Assembly: GCA_922989275.2 (NCBI GenBank)
Contig: OV277864.1
Location: 49,165,550-49,229,549, forward strand
Direction of reading: 5' to 3'
DNA length: 64,000 bases
Source of the DNA: Gari tellinella
Lineage: Eukaryota; Mollusca; Bivalvia; Cardiida; Psammobiidae
Shown here: one piece after another, positions 51,306 to 61,972 of the stretch
Numbering within the stretch: the stretch's first letter is position 1
Layout of the letters: each line of letters starts with the position of its first letter
The notes under the pieces: model-generated
Told to the model about the DNA's origin: nothing
The model's database searches: none
The model's input: the letters and a program-made list of their open reading frames with translations, nothing else
Made by a program: the position numbers and the translations under genes

Positions 51306-51647
51306 ACCTACAACAGCCCTCCGAACAGCGATTCCTTCCTTACAACAATGCTTGCTTTTGTTCCTCAAACAAGGCAATTATGTCTAACGCTTTCCCAAAT
51401 CTGCAGTATCGTCTGCTTAGGATTGTCCTATTTTTCTCAAAGTTACGTTTTGGACATTTTGATAGAAGAAAGATAAAGATTAATGACAAACAGTTTGAAC
51501 CCAGGTCAGATGTCGTTAAGCAAAATTTTGCAAAATCATGCTCAGCGCTCAAAAGGTATGATTTTTCTTCCCTATAATAACTCCCTCCGAACAACACACA
51601 CAATCTTTGTCTCCATGTGGGTGTTGTTGAAGAGAGGAAGCACTGTA
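51306..51647 (-). mobile_element. Family D, half hairpin
   Basis: ACAGCCCTCCGAACAGCGATTCC start, AACGCTTTCCC and ATCGTCTGCTTAGG, then CAAACAGTTTGAACCCAGG (51488-51516) without a right arm, ending GAGAGGAAGCACTGTA. Confidence 0.78.
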
Positions 51648-51680
51648 TAAGCTGATGATACCAATTAAGGTACATCATTA

Positions 51681-52150
51681 TACAGTTGAGAAGACTTTAT
51701 TTTTTCAAATCAACGCGTATACAGTGGAGAATCTGTTATTCTTTCCCAATAAACGCGTTTACGCTAAAACTATTATTTGCAGTGCAAATAGTTTGGAGCC
51801 AGATCAGACGCCGGGTAACCCGGCGTCTGATCAGGCTCCAAACTGTTTGCCACCAAGATAAACAAGAATTATCAGAATTGTCCAAAAGTTGTTCTTTTCT
51901 ACGTTTTAATGCTTTGCGTTTGCGTACGTTTGCGTTTAAACGAGAAAGCATAACAGATTATCCACTGTATGCTTATTCTTTTTATATCCTTTGCAAACGG
52001 TTTAGAGCCTGATTTGACGCCGGGAATCCGGCGTCTGATCAGGCTCTAAACTATAAGTTATTCATGTTAAAACTACATAAAATGTAATCGTTGATAGTTT
52101 AAAAAGTTTTAATTTTATTGCAATGCGTTTGTGTTACGTTTCGTTTTGTT
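51681..52150 (+). mobile_element. Family B host split by a younger B
   Basis: TACAGTTGAGAAGACTTTATT and AATCAACGCGTA (to 51719), then after the insert TGCTTATTC and a hairpin at 51993-52055 (tip CCGGGAATCCGG), and GCAATGCGTTTGTGTTACG. Confidence 0.75.
51720..51969 (+). mobile_element. Family B, young subgroup, nested in B
   Basis: 250 bp, hairpin-1 at 51785-51849 starting CAAATAG, a variant shared with the copy at 52366. Confidence 0.93.
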
Positions 52151-52152
52151 CA

Positions 52153-52358
52153 CACTTTCAATCTGCTTTAAGTGGTCACATGTCTACAAAACTAGAAACT
52201 AGCAATGGAGTAAAGTGTTAAAGCAGTGTACATGTATGAAAGCAAATATGAAAGCTACTGGATGATTCGTTTGATCTGGTCCAAATTATTTGTAGAGTCC
52301 ATGGTTTCTTTCAGCATGAGCGCGTTTATAGGCAAAGATTAACGTCTGCTTCACTGTA
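52153..52358 (+). mobile_element. C and B 3' fragments
   Basis: 52153-52222: ACTTTCAATCTGCTTTAAGTGG to GGAGTAAAGTGTTAA (C right side). 52255-52358: GGATGATTCGTTTGATC to CGTCTGCTTCACTGTA (B right side). Confidence 0.65.
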
Positions 52359-52365
52359 CAATATA

Positions 52366-52615
52366 TACAGTGGAGAATCTGTTATTCTTTCCCAATAAAC
52401 GCGTTTACGCTAAAACTATTATTTGCAGTGCAAATAGTTTGGAGCCAGATCAGACGCCGGGTAACCCGGCGTCTGATCAGGCTCCAAACTGTTTGCCACC
52501 AAGATAAACAAGAATTATCAGAATTGTCCAAAAGTTGTTCTTTTCTACGTTTTAGTGCTTTGCGTTTGCGTACGTTTGCGTTTAAACGGGAAAGAATAAC
52601 AGATTCTCCACTGTA
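52366..52615 (+). mobile_element. Family B, young subgroup
   Basis: 250 bp, TA-flanked, hairpin-1 at 52431-52495 with CAAATAG start. Almost identical to 51720-51969. Confidence 0.93.
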
Positions 52616-52793
52616 TCGGTTGCCGGTCTAAATATCATTCAATTAGTTTTATTGGCCTACCCATTTTGTAACGGTATTGTATTAGATGACCAGCTTATTT
52701 ACTTATCTTACGATCACATGCAGGTTTTATTGGTCTGCTTAATTTCTTATGTTAAGGTACAAGGTCATAAACTAAGTACATCTTGTTTCTATA

Positions 52794-52950
52794 TTAACCT
52801 TCAGCACGATATACTCGTGTTGTATAATTGTCGTCTGCGAAATTTGTCGTCTGCAGCAATTCTCAGAGTTTGTCTAAGTTTCATTTCTTTCGAAATATAT
52901 CACCAGAGTTTCAAACAGTTTTGATCCGGATGAGACGCCGCGCCAATGTG
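52794..52950 (-). mobile_element. Family A fragment
   Basis: TTAACCTTCAGCACGATATAC, two GTCGTCTGC motifs, and GAGTTTCAAACAGTTTTGATCC with half a hairpin (GATGAGACGCCGCG). Confidence 0.65.
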
Positions 52951-53141
52951 CAGAAGCTTCTTCATTTCGGTGTAACTGCTTTAAATGTTACTTTGAAATT
53001 ATAATTTAGGCAGAGACGTGGAGAACATGTTAGTTTATAAGTATCTGATATAGGCAATACTTTTAAAATATAATGGCGGTAAAGGGATTAAAGGAAACTA
53101 TAAAATTGGGCAATGGAAAGGTTTAAAGTTTTTTTGTAGCA

Positions 53142-53391
53142 TTAATCCTTTCACGATCAAATTTATGGTGAGGTTTTTACCCCTTCCCCGTCATATTGTC
53201 GTCTGTTTCAATATTGTTGTCTGCAATATTGTTTCAAAGTTAGATTTAAGGCAGTATTACTTACGTAATTTCAAAACCAGCGGCAAACAGTTTTAATCCT
53301 GATCAGACGCCGCATAATGCGGCGTCTGATCAGGATCAAAACTGTTTGCAAATGCGCTTTAATATGACGTCATTGAGTGTGTAAGGGTTAT
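53142..53391 (-). mobile_element. Family A MITE, full length
   Basis: TTAATCCTTTCACGATCAAA to GACGTCATTGAGTGTGTAAGGGTTA, 250 bp. Hairpin-1 at 53284-53348 with paired tip change CCGCATAATGCGG. Confidence 0.9.
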
Positions 53392-53880
53392 CAGTATCTC
53401 AGACATATCGTTACTGGCTTCGACTGTAATGATGAATAAGGATATAAGTAATTAAAAATTAAAAATAGATACGGTTGCTTATTTATTTATAAAATTATGT
53501 CATACCGTAGAATTGCTTCAATAATATAGATAAGAGCTTATTAATAATGATTAGAAGTTGCATATGTGAAATTGTTTATACTCGTCTCGTTAATCCTTTG
53601 TTTATAACGCCAATGTTATGGCAACATACATGTTTATGTTATGCCAAATAAATATATTGAATTGAATTGAGTTACTCCAACTGACTCACAGGTGGTGTAA
53701 GACTAGTTTGTCCGTCCGTGTATAAACAATTGTTATATTGCAATAACTCTTTGTCAACTAAAAAGAACAGACAAGCTGGAAGGCTTCCTTACCCGAAAAC
53801 TTCGCAATGACACATCGGAAATTTGTTATTGAGAATAATGGTCTGTATGCCTACTCAAAATAAAAATGTGTGTGGTGTTA
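53392..53880. other. Spacer with possible LINE 3' tail
   Basis: 53600-53671 ends ATGCCAAATAAATATATTGAATTGAATTGAG, the style of a non-LTR retrotransposon 3' end with a short (TTGAA)n tail. No reverse transcriptase frame is present. Confidence 0.4.
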
Positions 53881-54253
53881 AAGAAAGGACATTGCTTATT
53901 AAAGCAATATGAAAGTAATACAGAAGGACCATGCACATGCATATAAAGTGTATTATTATTATAGTTTTAGACTTTCTGTTTGATTGCTTGAAACTGTCAT
54001 TTGTCCATTGGATCAATGATGCCCTTTTTTGTGTGACAGTAGTATATATTCCGATTCTAGTTTTGGCTTATCTTTCTCCATTTGTCAAGGCGCTATGTTA
54101 ATCATATTTGACCCACCAATAACACCCCTGTAGGTAACAAGTTGATATACTATTTCAATTAGTGTTGACCTACATATTGCTTTATTGTTTTTCACAAACT
54201 TGTTGTTAAACGTATCTAATATTTCACCTAAATCTGCGCTATTTCGGTATACT

Positions 54254-54462
54254 AAGCCTTTGCATGTCGGTCGTCACTTGAGTTGTATTTAAAACAGTTT
54301 GGAACAAGATCAAACGCCGCGTTATACCTCGTCTGATCAAGGTCCAAGCTGCTTGACAATTGTCTTTAGGTTTCGTAAATTCAAAACTGAACCAATCAGA
54401 CTTTGTCCGATTTTGCAGACGACGATTTCAAATCAGACGATATTAATGCAGGATATGGGTTT
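54254..54462 (+). mobile_element. Family A2-like, decayed
   Basis: CCTTTGCATGTCGGTCG start; hairpin at 54291-54355 (AAAACAGTTTGGAACAAGATC); then GCAGACGACGATTTC and ATCAGACGATATTAATGCAGG. Confidence 0.65.
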
Positions 54463-54540
54463 TTGCTGATGTTATGATTTGCGCAAGCTGCTGTTGAACG
54501 CTTTACCATTACGCTCCTAGTGAATCTTTGGGATCCTTCG

Positions 54541-54683
54541 CATACAGTTTGGATCCAGATAAGATGGCGAGAATTTTGAGGTCTCATTAGGATCCAAACT
54601 ATTTGACACTCTGACCCTATTTTGAAAAGTAGCATACGACAATTGTTGCCAACAAAAACATAAACGTGCAATAAAGCAGTTAA
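54541..54683 (+). mobile_element. Family A2, 3' part
   Basis: Hairpin at 54541-54605 with decayed tip (CATACAGTTTGGATCCAGAT arm), GACACTCTGACCCTATTTTG as in the A2 at 32651, ending GCAGTTAA. Confidence 0.7.
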
Positions 54684-54717
54684 AGTATGCTTCAACTAGT
54701 TCTGGGAGCAGAATTTA

Positions 54718-54876
54718 CAAGGCCAGGCTCCGAGGTTATAACGCTTTTGACACGAGTCTGAACTCGTTCCCAAGCATTTGATTGGTCATATTTGAGCCTA
54801 GGCTCAAATCTGACCAATCAAATGCTTGGGAACACACTCAGACTTAGCTAAAACGCTTTATAACATCGGGACCAGG
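54718..54876. mobile_element. Family L foldback, copy 2
   Basis: Centre 54766-54833 is nearly perfect: GTTCCCAAGCATTTGATTGG ... TTTGAGCCTAGGCTCAAA ... CCAATCAAATGCTTGGGAAC. Outer arms GAGGTTATAACGC / GCGTTTTAGC ... TTATAACATC extend to about 158 bp. Confidence 0.85.
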
Positions 54877-54949
54877 TCGAGTTGATATGTTTACAAATAT
54901 TTCTACGTATAGTTCAATGACCTTGTTTCACTTAGCACATTTCTTTAAA

Positions 54950-55154
54950 ATGCGCAATTTACGTTATTAATTCATTCCTTCATTGAAGACATTAGTTCCA
55001 ATTTATACACTCGTGTATATTCAGCATATACAATGTATAATATGTTCGATATCTTAACAGATGGTGCATGTAGCTTGATGACAGAAAGCAGATGATCAGG
55101 ATCCAAACTGTTTGCAAACGCGCTTTGAAGAGTCATTTAAAGTGAAAAGGTTAA
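54950..55154. mobile_element. C left side fused to A end
   Basis: 54950-55090 matches forward C up to GTAGCTTGATG. 55091-55154 is the right arm of a hairpin-1 (GATCAGGATCC, AAACTGTTTGC) and the A end GCGCTTTGAAGAG ... AAGTGAAAAGGTTAA. Confidence 0.65.
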
Positions 55155-55504
55155 CTTGTTATTGTTTCTTGGCGTTTTATTTTTCTGTCTACGCTAAGCC
55201 ACGTTTTAATATTAAATCTAAACACGTTTTAACTTTGAAATATGTGTATGTTCGACGTAAACGAGATCGAGTCATCGAAATTCATCAGATGAAATACGGG
55301 TTCGTTCGATTTAAGCGAATTTTAAATATCAAGTTTTGACTGTATTTTCAACGAAGTTTTTTTAGTTGCAGTTTATATAGACCCTCCAAAACTGTGTCTA
55401 TAAACTCGTCTCATAAAAAAAAATTCTGGGTTGCAGATGTTTGGCATTGTTACAAAAACTTACCACCGTCAATTCCTTACCAGGAGTGCAATGGTTTTCT
55501 GCCT
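55155..55504. other. Spacer without recognised feature
   Basis: A 75-codon basic frame (55112-55339) begins within the A end. No recognised motif. Confidence 0.4.
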
Positions 55505-55681
55505 CAAACAGTTTAGATCCTATTCAGACGCCGCGTAAATCGGCGTCTGAACGGAACCAGCTCATTTCAATGTTGTTTTTCTGTCAAAATACATGTACCT
55601 ACATTTTTAATTTGAGAAAGAAAGCAGACAGCAATTGTTTAAAAGTTAAAACAGATGACGTAATGGCAATGATGGAATTAG
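55505..55681 (+). mobile_element. Family A, broken hairpin
   Basis: CAAACAGTTTAGATCCTATTC, tip CGCGTAAATCGGCG, and a right arm cut after CTGAACGGAACC. Then AAGCAGACAGCAATTG and GACGTAATGGCAATGATGGAATTA. Confidence 0.75.
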
Positions 55682-55907
55682 CCCTTTCACTCGCATTGAC
55701 GTTTAAAAGCGCGTTTGCAAACAGTTTGCGTAACGCGGCGTCTGATCAGGATCCAAACTGTTTGACACTCATTTTGAAATTTCTTCAGTCATTATGCCTT
55801 ATTTTATTAACTTTGAAACGATATTGCAGAAAACCAAATTGAAGCAGACGACAATGAAACGGTGAAGAGGAACAATCTCACGAAAAATTCGGCAATGAAA
55901 ATGTTAA
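55678..55907 (+). mobile_element. Family A abutting another A, asymmetric hairpin
   Basis: TTAGCCCTTTCACTCGCATTGACG to GGCAATGAAAATGTTAA. At 55718-55764 the left arm lost about 18 nt (CAAACAGTTTG then CGTAACGCGGCG), the right arm is whole. Confidence 0.85.
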
Positions 55908-55986
55908 TATGGCTCATATTTGTAAACACAAACAGTGTATAGAAGTAAATGCATCATATAAATTAGTTGGGTCGTACAGAAAGACT

Positions 55987-56236
55987 TAACCCTTTACCTC
56001 ATATACTGTTTCTAGTTTTGAAGACAGGTGATCACTTAAAGCATGTTGAAAGTAAAGCAGAATGTGCCTTAAGGCACATTCTACTTTACTTTCAGCCTAC
56101 TTTAAGCTAAAATCTGCTAGGCTATATAAAATATTTGTAATGGTTATTGTTCATGAGGGTATAAACTGGAACTGTTTTTTCAGCGGAGGAATAAAATTAA
56201 ATACGCTAAAAGTCGCTTCTATGGGGGAAAGGGTTA
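55987..56236 (-). mobile_element. Family C MITE, full length
   Basis: TTAACCCTTTACCTCATATAC to TATGGGGGAAAGGGTTAA, 250 bp. Hairpin-2 at 56036-56107, tip TGTGCCTTAAGGCACA. Confidence 0.9.
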
Positions 56237-56245
56237 ACGATGAGG

Positions 56246-56445
56246 TAAAATACCTTGTATCATTCCCCATTATCCCATCAATATTACACTTTTTAACGCC
56301 TCTCATTATTCCTACACCAAGAAAAAGTAGTCCCAACTTGGAAGTCTCGAACATAAAACACAGAAGGCATATTCAGTATATTACCATATAATAACTAAGT
56401 AAATTGAAAGTAAAGCAGAATGCGCCTTCAGGTGTAACGGGTTAA
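56246..56445 (+). mobile_element. Family C, right arm deleted
   Basis: TACCTTGTATCATTCCCCATT start; left arm AAATTGAAAGTAAAGCAGAATGCGCC then directly TTCAGGTGTAACGGGTTAA. An E-like stem fragment follows at 56447-56510. Confidence 0.7.
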
Positions 56446-56880
56446 AACAAGACAAAGGTAAAGCAAAACGTTTCAATCCGCTTTAAGCATTCACATGTCT
56501 GAAACAATGAAAACGTTCCCTCAATATAATGGTAGCGACTTTGTTGTAACTAAGAAACCTTAGTGATTAAATTTAAATACAATTCGAACACTGATATATA
56601 CATACGCCAATGGATTAATTGTTTACATGAGAAGCCTCAAGAGCAACATACAAACAATGGCATTGCTAACAGAGTAGACCAGATGACACTGTAGTGTACC
56701 ATGTCTATTGTCAGGGTCACAATAGCTTCCAACTAACAGGGAATATACTGATCAAACGGCTTAAACGTGGCGTCAAAGGTAATATGATACATTGTTCCTG
56801 CTATATGGGTATAAAGTGGTAATGTTTAAATCGACAAATCATATAGGATACCTTAAAGTTATTGACAGAATAAAACATAA

Positions 56881-56960
56881 CTGCTTAAAGCATATCAAAA
56901 GTTAATGCAGAAAGCTCCGTGAGGAGCTTTCTGCATTAACTTTTGTTCTGCATTCAGCAG
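56881..56960. repeat. Hairpin-2 (F type), 80 nt
   Basis: CTGCTTAAAGCATATCAAAAG arm, inner stem TTAATGCAGAAAGCTCC, tip GTGA. A TGTTACTGTA end at 57023-57032 may be its right E-type terminus. Confidence 0.85.
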
Positions 56961-57318
56961 TCACTTGTCATGAGACTGTCCGGACATGTTGGAATAATTG
57001 CTACATAAAAGTTTAACAAGGTGTTACTGTATACATGGCGATTAAATTGCCAGGGACGCACTGAGTATATCACACCAGATTGCTTTCAGATAGGCTTTTA
57101 ACACAGCACTTGAATTGTTAATTGCCGAGTTTAAAGCAATCCCGAGAAAAAAATACGGCCAGGAACTCCTGTGCCTTTGAAATGCGATGCTTTCGCCCAG
57201 GAATGTAATGTGGAAAATATTTTTCATTTCCGCCTTATTTGTTTTTGATGGTTTTGAAATGCGCTACATATGTTGAGGTGTTGCACTGGAGCTCCAATAC
57301 AAGTAGTTGTAGCAATTA

Positions 57319-57527
57319 AACAGTGGTACCTCACTATAGTGACCACTTTATAGCAGACCCACTGATAGCGTTAAAGCAAGTTGTAGCTGAAAGCAAGATG
57401 AAAGTAAAGCAGAAAGCTCCTTTCGGAGCTTTCTGCTTCACTTTCATCTTGTTTTAAGCGACTATCTGTCTTGAATATCCAAAACGATATTTCTGAAGAG
57501 TGATTGTAATAGAACGATTTTACTGTC
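57319..57527 (+). mobile_element. Family E MITE, older
   Basis: AACAGTGGTACCTCACTATAGTG to TAATAGAACGATTTTACTGTC. Hairpin-2 at 57386-57459, tip CTCCTTTCGGAG. Confidence 0.8.
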
Positions 57528-57786
57528 ATTTATCAATATACACCCCGTCGACCGGAAATACCCCGGGAATTGATGAAAGTGTAAACGCATGTCCGCACGC
57601 CGGAATTGACTGAACCATATTGGTGCCAAAAGAAAACCGAAATTTGAAAATTACACACGTTCGTGAAATTAGATTGGCGTAAAACGTATTTGTGTTCACA
57701 GGAGAGCAGGGAAGATTTTGGTATAATGAAGGTGAATAATAAATGATGATTTCCAGAGCGCTAACAGCTGAAATGAATTTCATTTT

Positions 57787-57850
57787 CAAACAAGTTTATC
57801 CAGATCAGACGTCGAGTAACTCGGTGTCTGATCAGGATCAAAACTGATCA
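57787..57850. repeat. Hairpin-1
   Basis: CAAACAAGTTTATCCAGATC arm, tip GTCGAGTAACTCGG; the outer right arm is altered. Confidence 0.75.
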
Positions 57851-58259
57851 ATAATCGTTTGATACTTTTGGTTATTTTACTGGACAAAGTTATTTTTAAT
57901 AAAAATAAATCAATCAAGAGAATGACATTTCTAAGGAATTGTATTTATTGAAGGCGTAAAGAACGAACTAGATTCAGGCACTTTTAATTGCATTATTTGA
58001 GTTGCACAGATCAGATTGTAAATATTTGTGGGAAATTGGTCACATTTTCTGGCAAAGATACTATAGCAAGGGCCTATTAAAATGTGATGAATGTGATTAG
58101 TGTGGTGTTTATTGGAAACAATCATACGGCACATATAATCCGTAGCTAATTATATTAACTATTCGCTTGCTAAATATCTACTTTCATAATGTCGGCCTCA
58201 AAACATCTCAAATAGCTTCTATGCTTTTTTGAATAAGGAAAAAAACTCATAAAAAATTA
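57851..58259. other. Single-copy AT-rich spacer
   Basis: 57900-58110 is repeat-free, with TTTTAATTGCATTATTTGAG and TTGTATTTATTG motifs. Could be a conserved non-coding element; no gene seen. Confidence 0.4.
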
Positions 58260-58326
58260 CAAACTGTTTGAATCTCCTGATCAGACGCCGCGTAACGCGG
58301 CGTCTGATCAGGATCCAAACTGTTTG
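58260..58326. repeat. Isolated hairpin-1
   Basis: CAAACTGTTTGAATCTCCTGATC arm and perfect inner stem with tip CGCGTAACGCG, 67 nt. Confidence 0.85.
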
Positions 58327-58476
58327 CAAATTGTAACCAAGTCGCGCTCTTCACGATTAAGGTTAACACCCTCCCACGCCTTGGTGTTTATCTGCATACC
58401 GATTATAATATGCATGTATAACATTTCTAACCATTATCCTACAATGCACTACTTGACTTTGCCAAACTGGTTAAAC

Positions 58477-58730
58477 TATAGAAGACGTTAGTCTTACGCC
58501 AATGTAATTCGGTCGTCGACCCTTAACGCCAATGCAATTCAGTCCTCGATACTAAACGGCAATGCAATACAATAAATGTTGTAAATGGCAACATTATGAC
58601 AAATCTAACGATTTGATTCTATCTATAAGTTGCAAATAGTTCGGCGGCTGATCTGGCTTCAAACTGTTTGCATTGAAAATTATTTTAACAAAAATGTGAA
58701 ATGTGTTTATTTGGGTAAGAATGTTTTCAA
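58477..58730 (-). mobile_element. Family B with internal triplication
   Basis: TAGAAGACGTTAGTC, then three units of about 30 bp (TTAACGCCAATGCAATTCAGTC type, 58495-58570), a hairpin remnant (TTCGGCGGCTGATCTGGCTTC) and GTGTTTATTTGGGTAAGAATG. Confidence 0.65.
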
Positions 58731-58984
58731 TATACAGTAGTTACAATTAAATTTCGAAAGTACATGTAGGACAATGTTTCCTTTGCCATATTCATTTAAA
58801 CGTGGGTTTTTTTATATAATGATATGTAGCTATTTATGCAGCATCTATTGTTCCATATGTATATAGATATCATGTCACTATACAGCAATATTATGTTTAT
58901 GGTCATGTTCATATATTTGCATTGCATACCGAATTGATATCACCCAGAAACATTCATGTTTTCGTTGCACAGTGCGAAGTACGT

Positions 58985-59170
58985 AAGTTTTCCACGGTTT
59001 AAATGAAATTAAACGTAAACGGAATATAACAATGTAAATAAATTTACATTTATTTTCATTTTAATGGCAAACAATTTGCAGCCTGTGATCCGACGCCAGA
59101 ATACCCGTTGTCTAAACTGTCTCAAACTGCTTGCAATGGAAATATCAGTTTATTTATTTTAGCAAATATA
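58985..59170 (-). mobile_element. Family B, ends decayed
   Basis: CACGGTTTAAATGAAATTAAACG, AATGGCAAACAATTTGCAGCC, hairpin at 59068-59133 with altered tip, GCAATGGAAATATCAG. Confidence 0.65.
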
Positions 59171-59354
59171 TGATATCAATGCTTTTCATTTGTAAACTAT
59201 ATGTCCATTGTTAACATATTCGTCAAACATATCAACGAAATGTCACACAAAAATACGGTTTGCGATTTTGAAAAGTTGTAAGACAACATGCGAGTAACAT
59301 TGTACAAATGTAGGCTATCCTCTTTCTGGTTTCTCGATTAAGCTGGACATTAAG

Positions 59355-59402
59355 CCAAAACTTGTTAAAGCAGATGACGTCATGGCTGTAAAGGGGTTAA
59401 CA
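59355..59402 (+). mobile_element. Family A 3' end
   Basis: AAAGCAGATGACGTCATGGC and TGTAAAGGGGTTAAC; nothing of the rest remains. Confidence 0.6.
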
Positions 59403-59580
59403 GTTTTCACACCATCGTCGTTCACACACAAATTTTTGATCTGTAGATTTATTAAATCCTAATAAAAATACACTATCGTATAGCCAAATTTATCTATGGT
59501 TTGAACTTATAAGTATATCAAAAGTCCCTCATACCAAATGTACAGTTTCTTTATCGTGTTAGTATATAAATCTGTTCTTG
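59403..59580 (+). repeat. Dispersed repeat R3, copy 2
   Basis: CACTATCGTATAGCC, GAACTTATAAG, AAAAGTCCC, CCAAATGTACAGTTTC and TTTATCGTGTTAG match the reverse strand of 49595-49860. Confidence 0.65.
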
Positions 59581-60018
59581 AATGATCAGCTGACTCGGCA
59601 ACTTTTAGATTGCAACCATTCTCTTTATGGGTTGGCCTTGACTAATCCCAATCATTAGTGTATCACCTCATGACATACGCCAAGATATACAAACCAAGAG
59701 GTCGAATATGTGATATGTAATAAATTATGACTGTACAGCCAAAGTAGATTACTTCTGTACACAGTGGTCATCCAGAAGAATAGCTACTAGTCTGATAAAA
59801 AATATTATTTGTTATGTATTCCAGTTTTAACTGTGTTGTCAATGGTGTCTTGTTCTTGCTACTAATTCTGTAATCTTGGCTATAAAATGACAAAGCATGT
59901 AAAAATAAAAAAGGAAATAACATTAACGAATAAAGGGAGTCCCAGGGATGGAGATAAGAGGGAGTAAACTGAAAAGTTCCAACATTTGATCACTCTTTTC
60001 ATCAGCAATTCCTATTAT
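59581..60018. other. Spacer without recognised feature
   Basis: AT-rich; no recognised repeat, RNA or frame above 60 codons. Confidence 0.4.
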
Positions 60019-60069
60019 GTTACTTTTCATTACAATTGTCTCGAAGAGACGATTTTAATGAGTAGTAAC
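60019..60069. repeat. Imperfect palindrome, H-like centre
   Basis: GTTACTTTTCATTACAATTGTCTC / GAGACGATTTTAATGAGTAGTAAC. The layout recalls family H, but sequence identity is weak. Confidence 0.65.
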
Positions 60070-60158
60070 ACCATATAATTTAATAAAGAGTGTTTTTTTT
60101 TTAAAATACTCCTCTGATCTGGAGCACGGATGGACTGAAGCCTGTCCAGTCTTATAAA

Positions 60159-60493
60159 TACAGTGTTCCCTCTCTTCAACGACACCAATTGGGAGACAGA
60201 AAGTGTTAGCGTTGTTCGGAAGAAGTCGTTTTAGGGAGAGAAATTGTCTTACCTTTGCAAACAGCGGCGTCTGATCTGGATTCAAGCTGTTTGTCATTCC
60301 TCATTAAGGTTTTTATGTCAAAATGCCCATTACGTAACTTTGAAGAAAAAAAAGACAAACGACAATTTGAAACAGACGATATTTCAGCAGTAAAAGCGTT
60401 AGACATGATTGTCCTGTTTAGGAAATTGCGGCAAAGGTCGATGTAAGGAGGGAATCGTTGTTGAAATGGCCGTTGTATAGAGAGCGCACTGTA
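60159..60493 (+). mobile_element. Family D, left hairpin arm deleted
   Basis: TACAGTGTTCCCTCTCTTC to GAGAGCGCACTGTA, 335 bp. At 60258-60293 CAAACAG joins GCGGCGTCTGATCTGG, so most of the left arm and the tip are gone. A-like ACGACAATTTGAAACAGACG follows. Confidence 0.85.
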
Positions 60494-60904
60494 TGTCCAT
60501 AACGATTCTGAAAGAGGTACTAAGAGATTTCACTGACTATTTGTAAGTTTTATGGACCCTTTTGCCTCGTCAACAACTCTTTGAGTGAGTATGGTGGTAA
60601 ACAGTAGGGGGCTTATTCTACCCGTTTTCTCACCTTGTAAATTTGTCAGACTCTGGACTGACTTTATCACCGGCAACATCTTAAATCAAACGTTAATGGC
60701 TTTTAAAAGTGGCAAGGTGTAAGCAATGCTAGATAGAGTCAGGTAACGTTATCAATAACATGTAACATACGGCCATTTCAGACTACTGTTCATCAAAGGA
60801 GAGCGAAGATTTGTGATTGTTTAACAACCCTTTCCTTCGTAGTACAAACGTAACATCTTTGTATGCCTTTATCTACATACGCATTGATACCTTTTCATGC
60901 TGTT
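60494..60904. other. Spacer without recognised feature
   Basis: No local family member and no frame of note. Confidence 0.4.
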
Positions 60905-61399
60905 ATTATGTCCTGATTATCATTGCCCAATAAACGTGTTTATGCTAAAACATTTACGCTTTCAAACAGTTTGGAACCCGATCAGACGCCGGGTAAAACC
61001 CGGCGTCTGATCAGGCTCCAAACTGTTTGTCATTCAGATGTAAATAAAGCAACAGAAGTTTCCTAAAGCTGTCATTTTTTACATATGGATATACACGCCA
61101 TGTTGCGTTTAACCCTTTACTCTATAGCCTGTTTCTAATATTGAAGATATATGACCACTTAAAGCAGGTTCAAGGTAAAGTAGAATGCGCCTTAAGGCGC
61201 ATTCTGCTTTACTTTCAGCCTGCTTTTATCTACCATCTGTACGGATATAGAAACAATTTATTTAGGTCCATATCATGACTGTATAGAATGGAACTTTTTT
61301 TTAACGCAAAAATAAATTAAATGTGTTAAAATGCGTATCTATGGAGTAATGGGTTAATTTCGTTGAAACTGGAAAGAATAACGTCTTCTTAACTATATA
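60905..61399 (+). mobile_element. Family B split by C
   Basis: CCCAATAAACGTGTTTATGC, hairpin-1 at 60963-61029 (tip CCGGGTAAAACCCGG), GCCATGTTGCG then C; after C TTTCGTTGAAACTGGAAAG and ACGTCTTCTTAACTATA. The break is at the TTAA of B. Confidence 0.85.
61109..61357 (-). mobile_element. Family C nested in B
   Basis: TTAACCCTTTACTCTATAGCC to TATGGAGTAATGGGTTAA, 249 bp. Hairpin-2 at 61158-61229, tip GCGCCTTAAGGCGC. Confidence 0.92.
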
Positions 61400-61629
61400 G
61401 GCACTATCTATAACATGATCTATACTACGCAATGTTATCATTATATTCCATTGAGTCGGCAAGATATTTAGCAGCAGCAGCAGAGCCGATAGAAATCAAA
61501 TAAGAAAACAGAGAAGGCCAAAACAGTATTGAATAACCGAACAAATTGTTTTATACATCTATAATGGCTAACCTGATTGAAAACTCCCAGTTTCAGACCA
61601 GAACAAGATCTATACCACCTTTAGTCTGC

Positions 61630-61815
61630 TACAGTAGGGGAAGACGATTTTCTTTGCCAATAAACGTGTTTACGCTATACTTTTATTTCAATTCCAAACA
61701 TTTTCTAGCCAGATCCTAAAGCAAATTTTAGTTTTATTTTCATCTTATTTTCAGCATCAATTTGCATTAAGTACCGACAACCAGTTTTAATTTTAGTGGT
61801 CGTAATAGAGATACT
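61630..61815 (+). mobile_element. B 5' part fused to E 3' part
   Basis: TACAGTAGGGGAAGACGATTT, CCAATAAACGTGTTTACGC up to TAGCCAGATCC, then AAGCAAATTTTAGTTTTATTTTC and AGTGGTCGTAATAGAG. Confidence 0.65.
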
Positions 61816-61907
61816 TCCTTTTCCTTTTGTTCAAACTGTGGTCTCTGCTTATACTATTATATACATAAGAGTAAAGCTCTAGAATGAGAATACATTGTAA
61901 ATGGTAT

Positions 61908-61972
61908 TAAACAGTCTGGATCCAGATCAGACGCCAAATTACTTGGCGTCTGCTCTGGATCCAAACTGTTTG
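61908..61972. repeat. Isolated hairpin-1 with AT tip stem
   Basis: TAAACAGTCTGGATCCAGATC arm; the tip stem GCCAA / TTGGC replaces the usual CCGCG / CGCGG. One mid-stem mismatch. Confidence 0.88.

Noticed and set aside
55441..55842. 133-codon forward frame
   Set aside because: Crosses two abutting family A elements and their hairpins.
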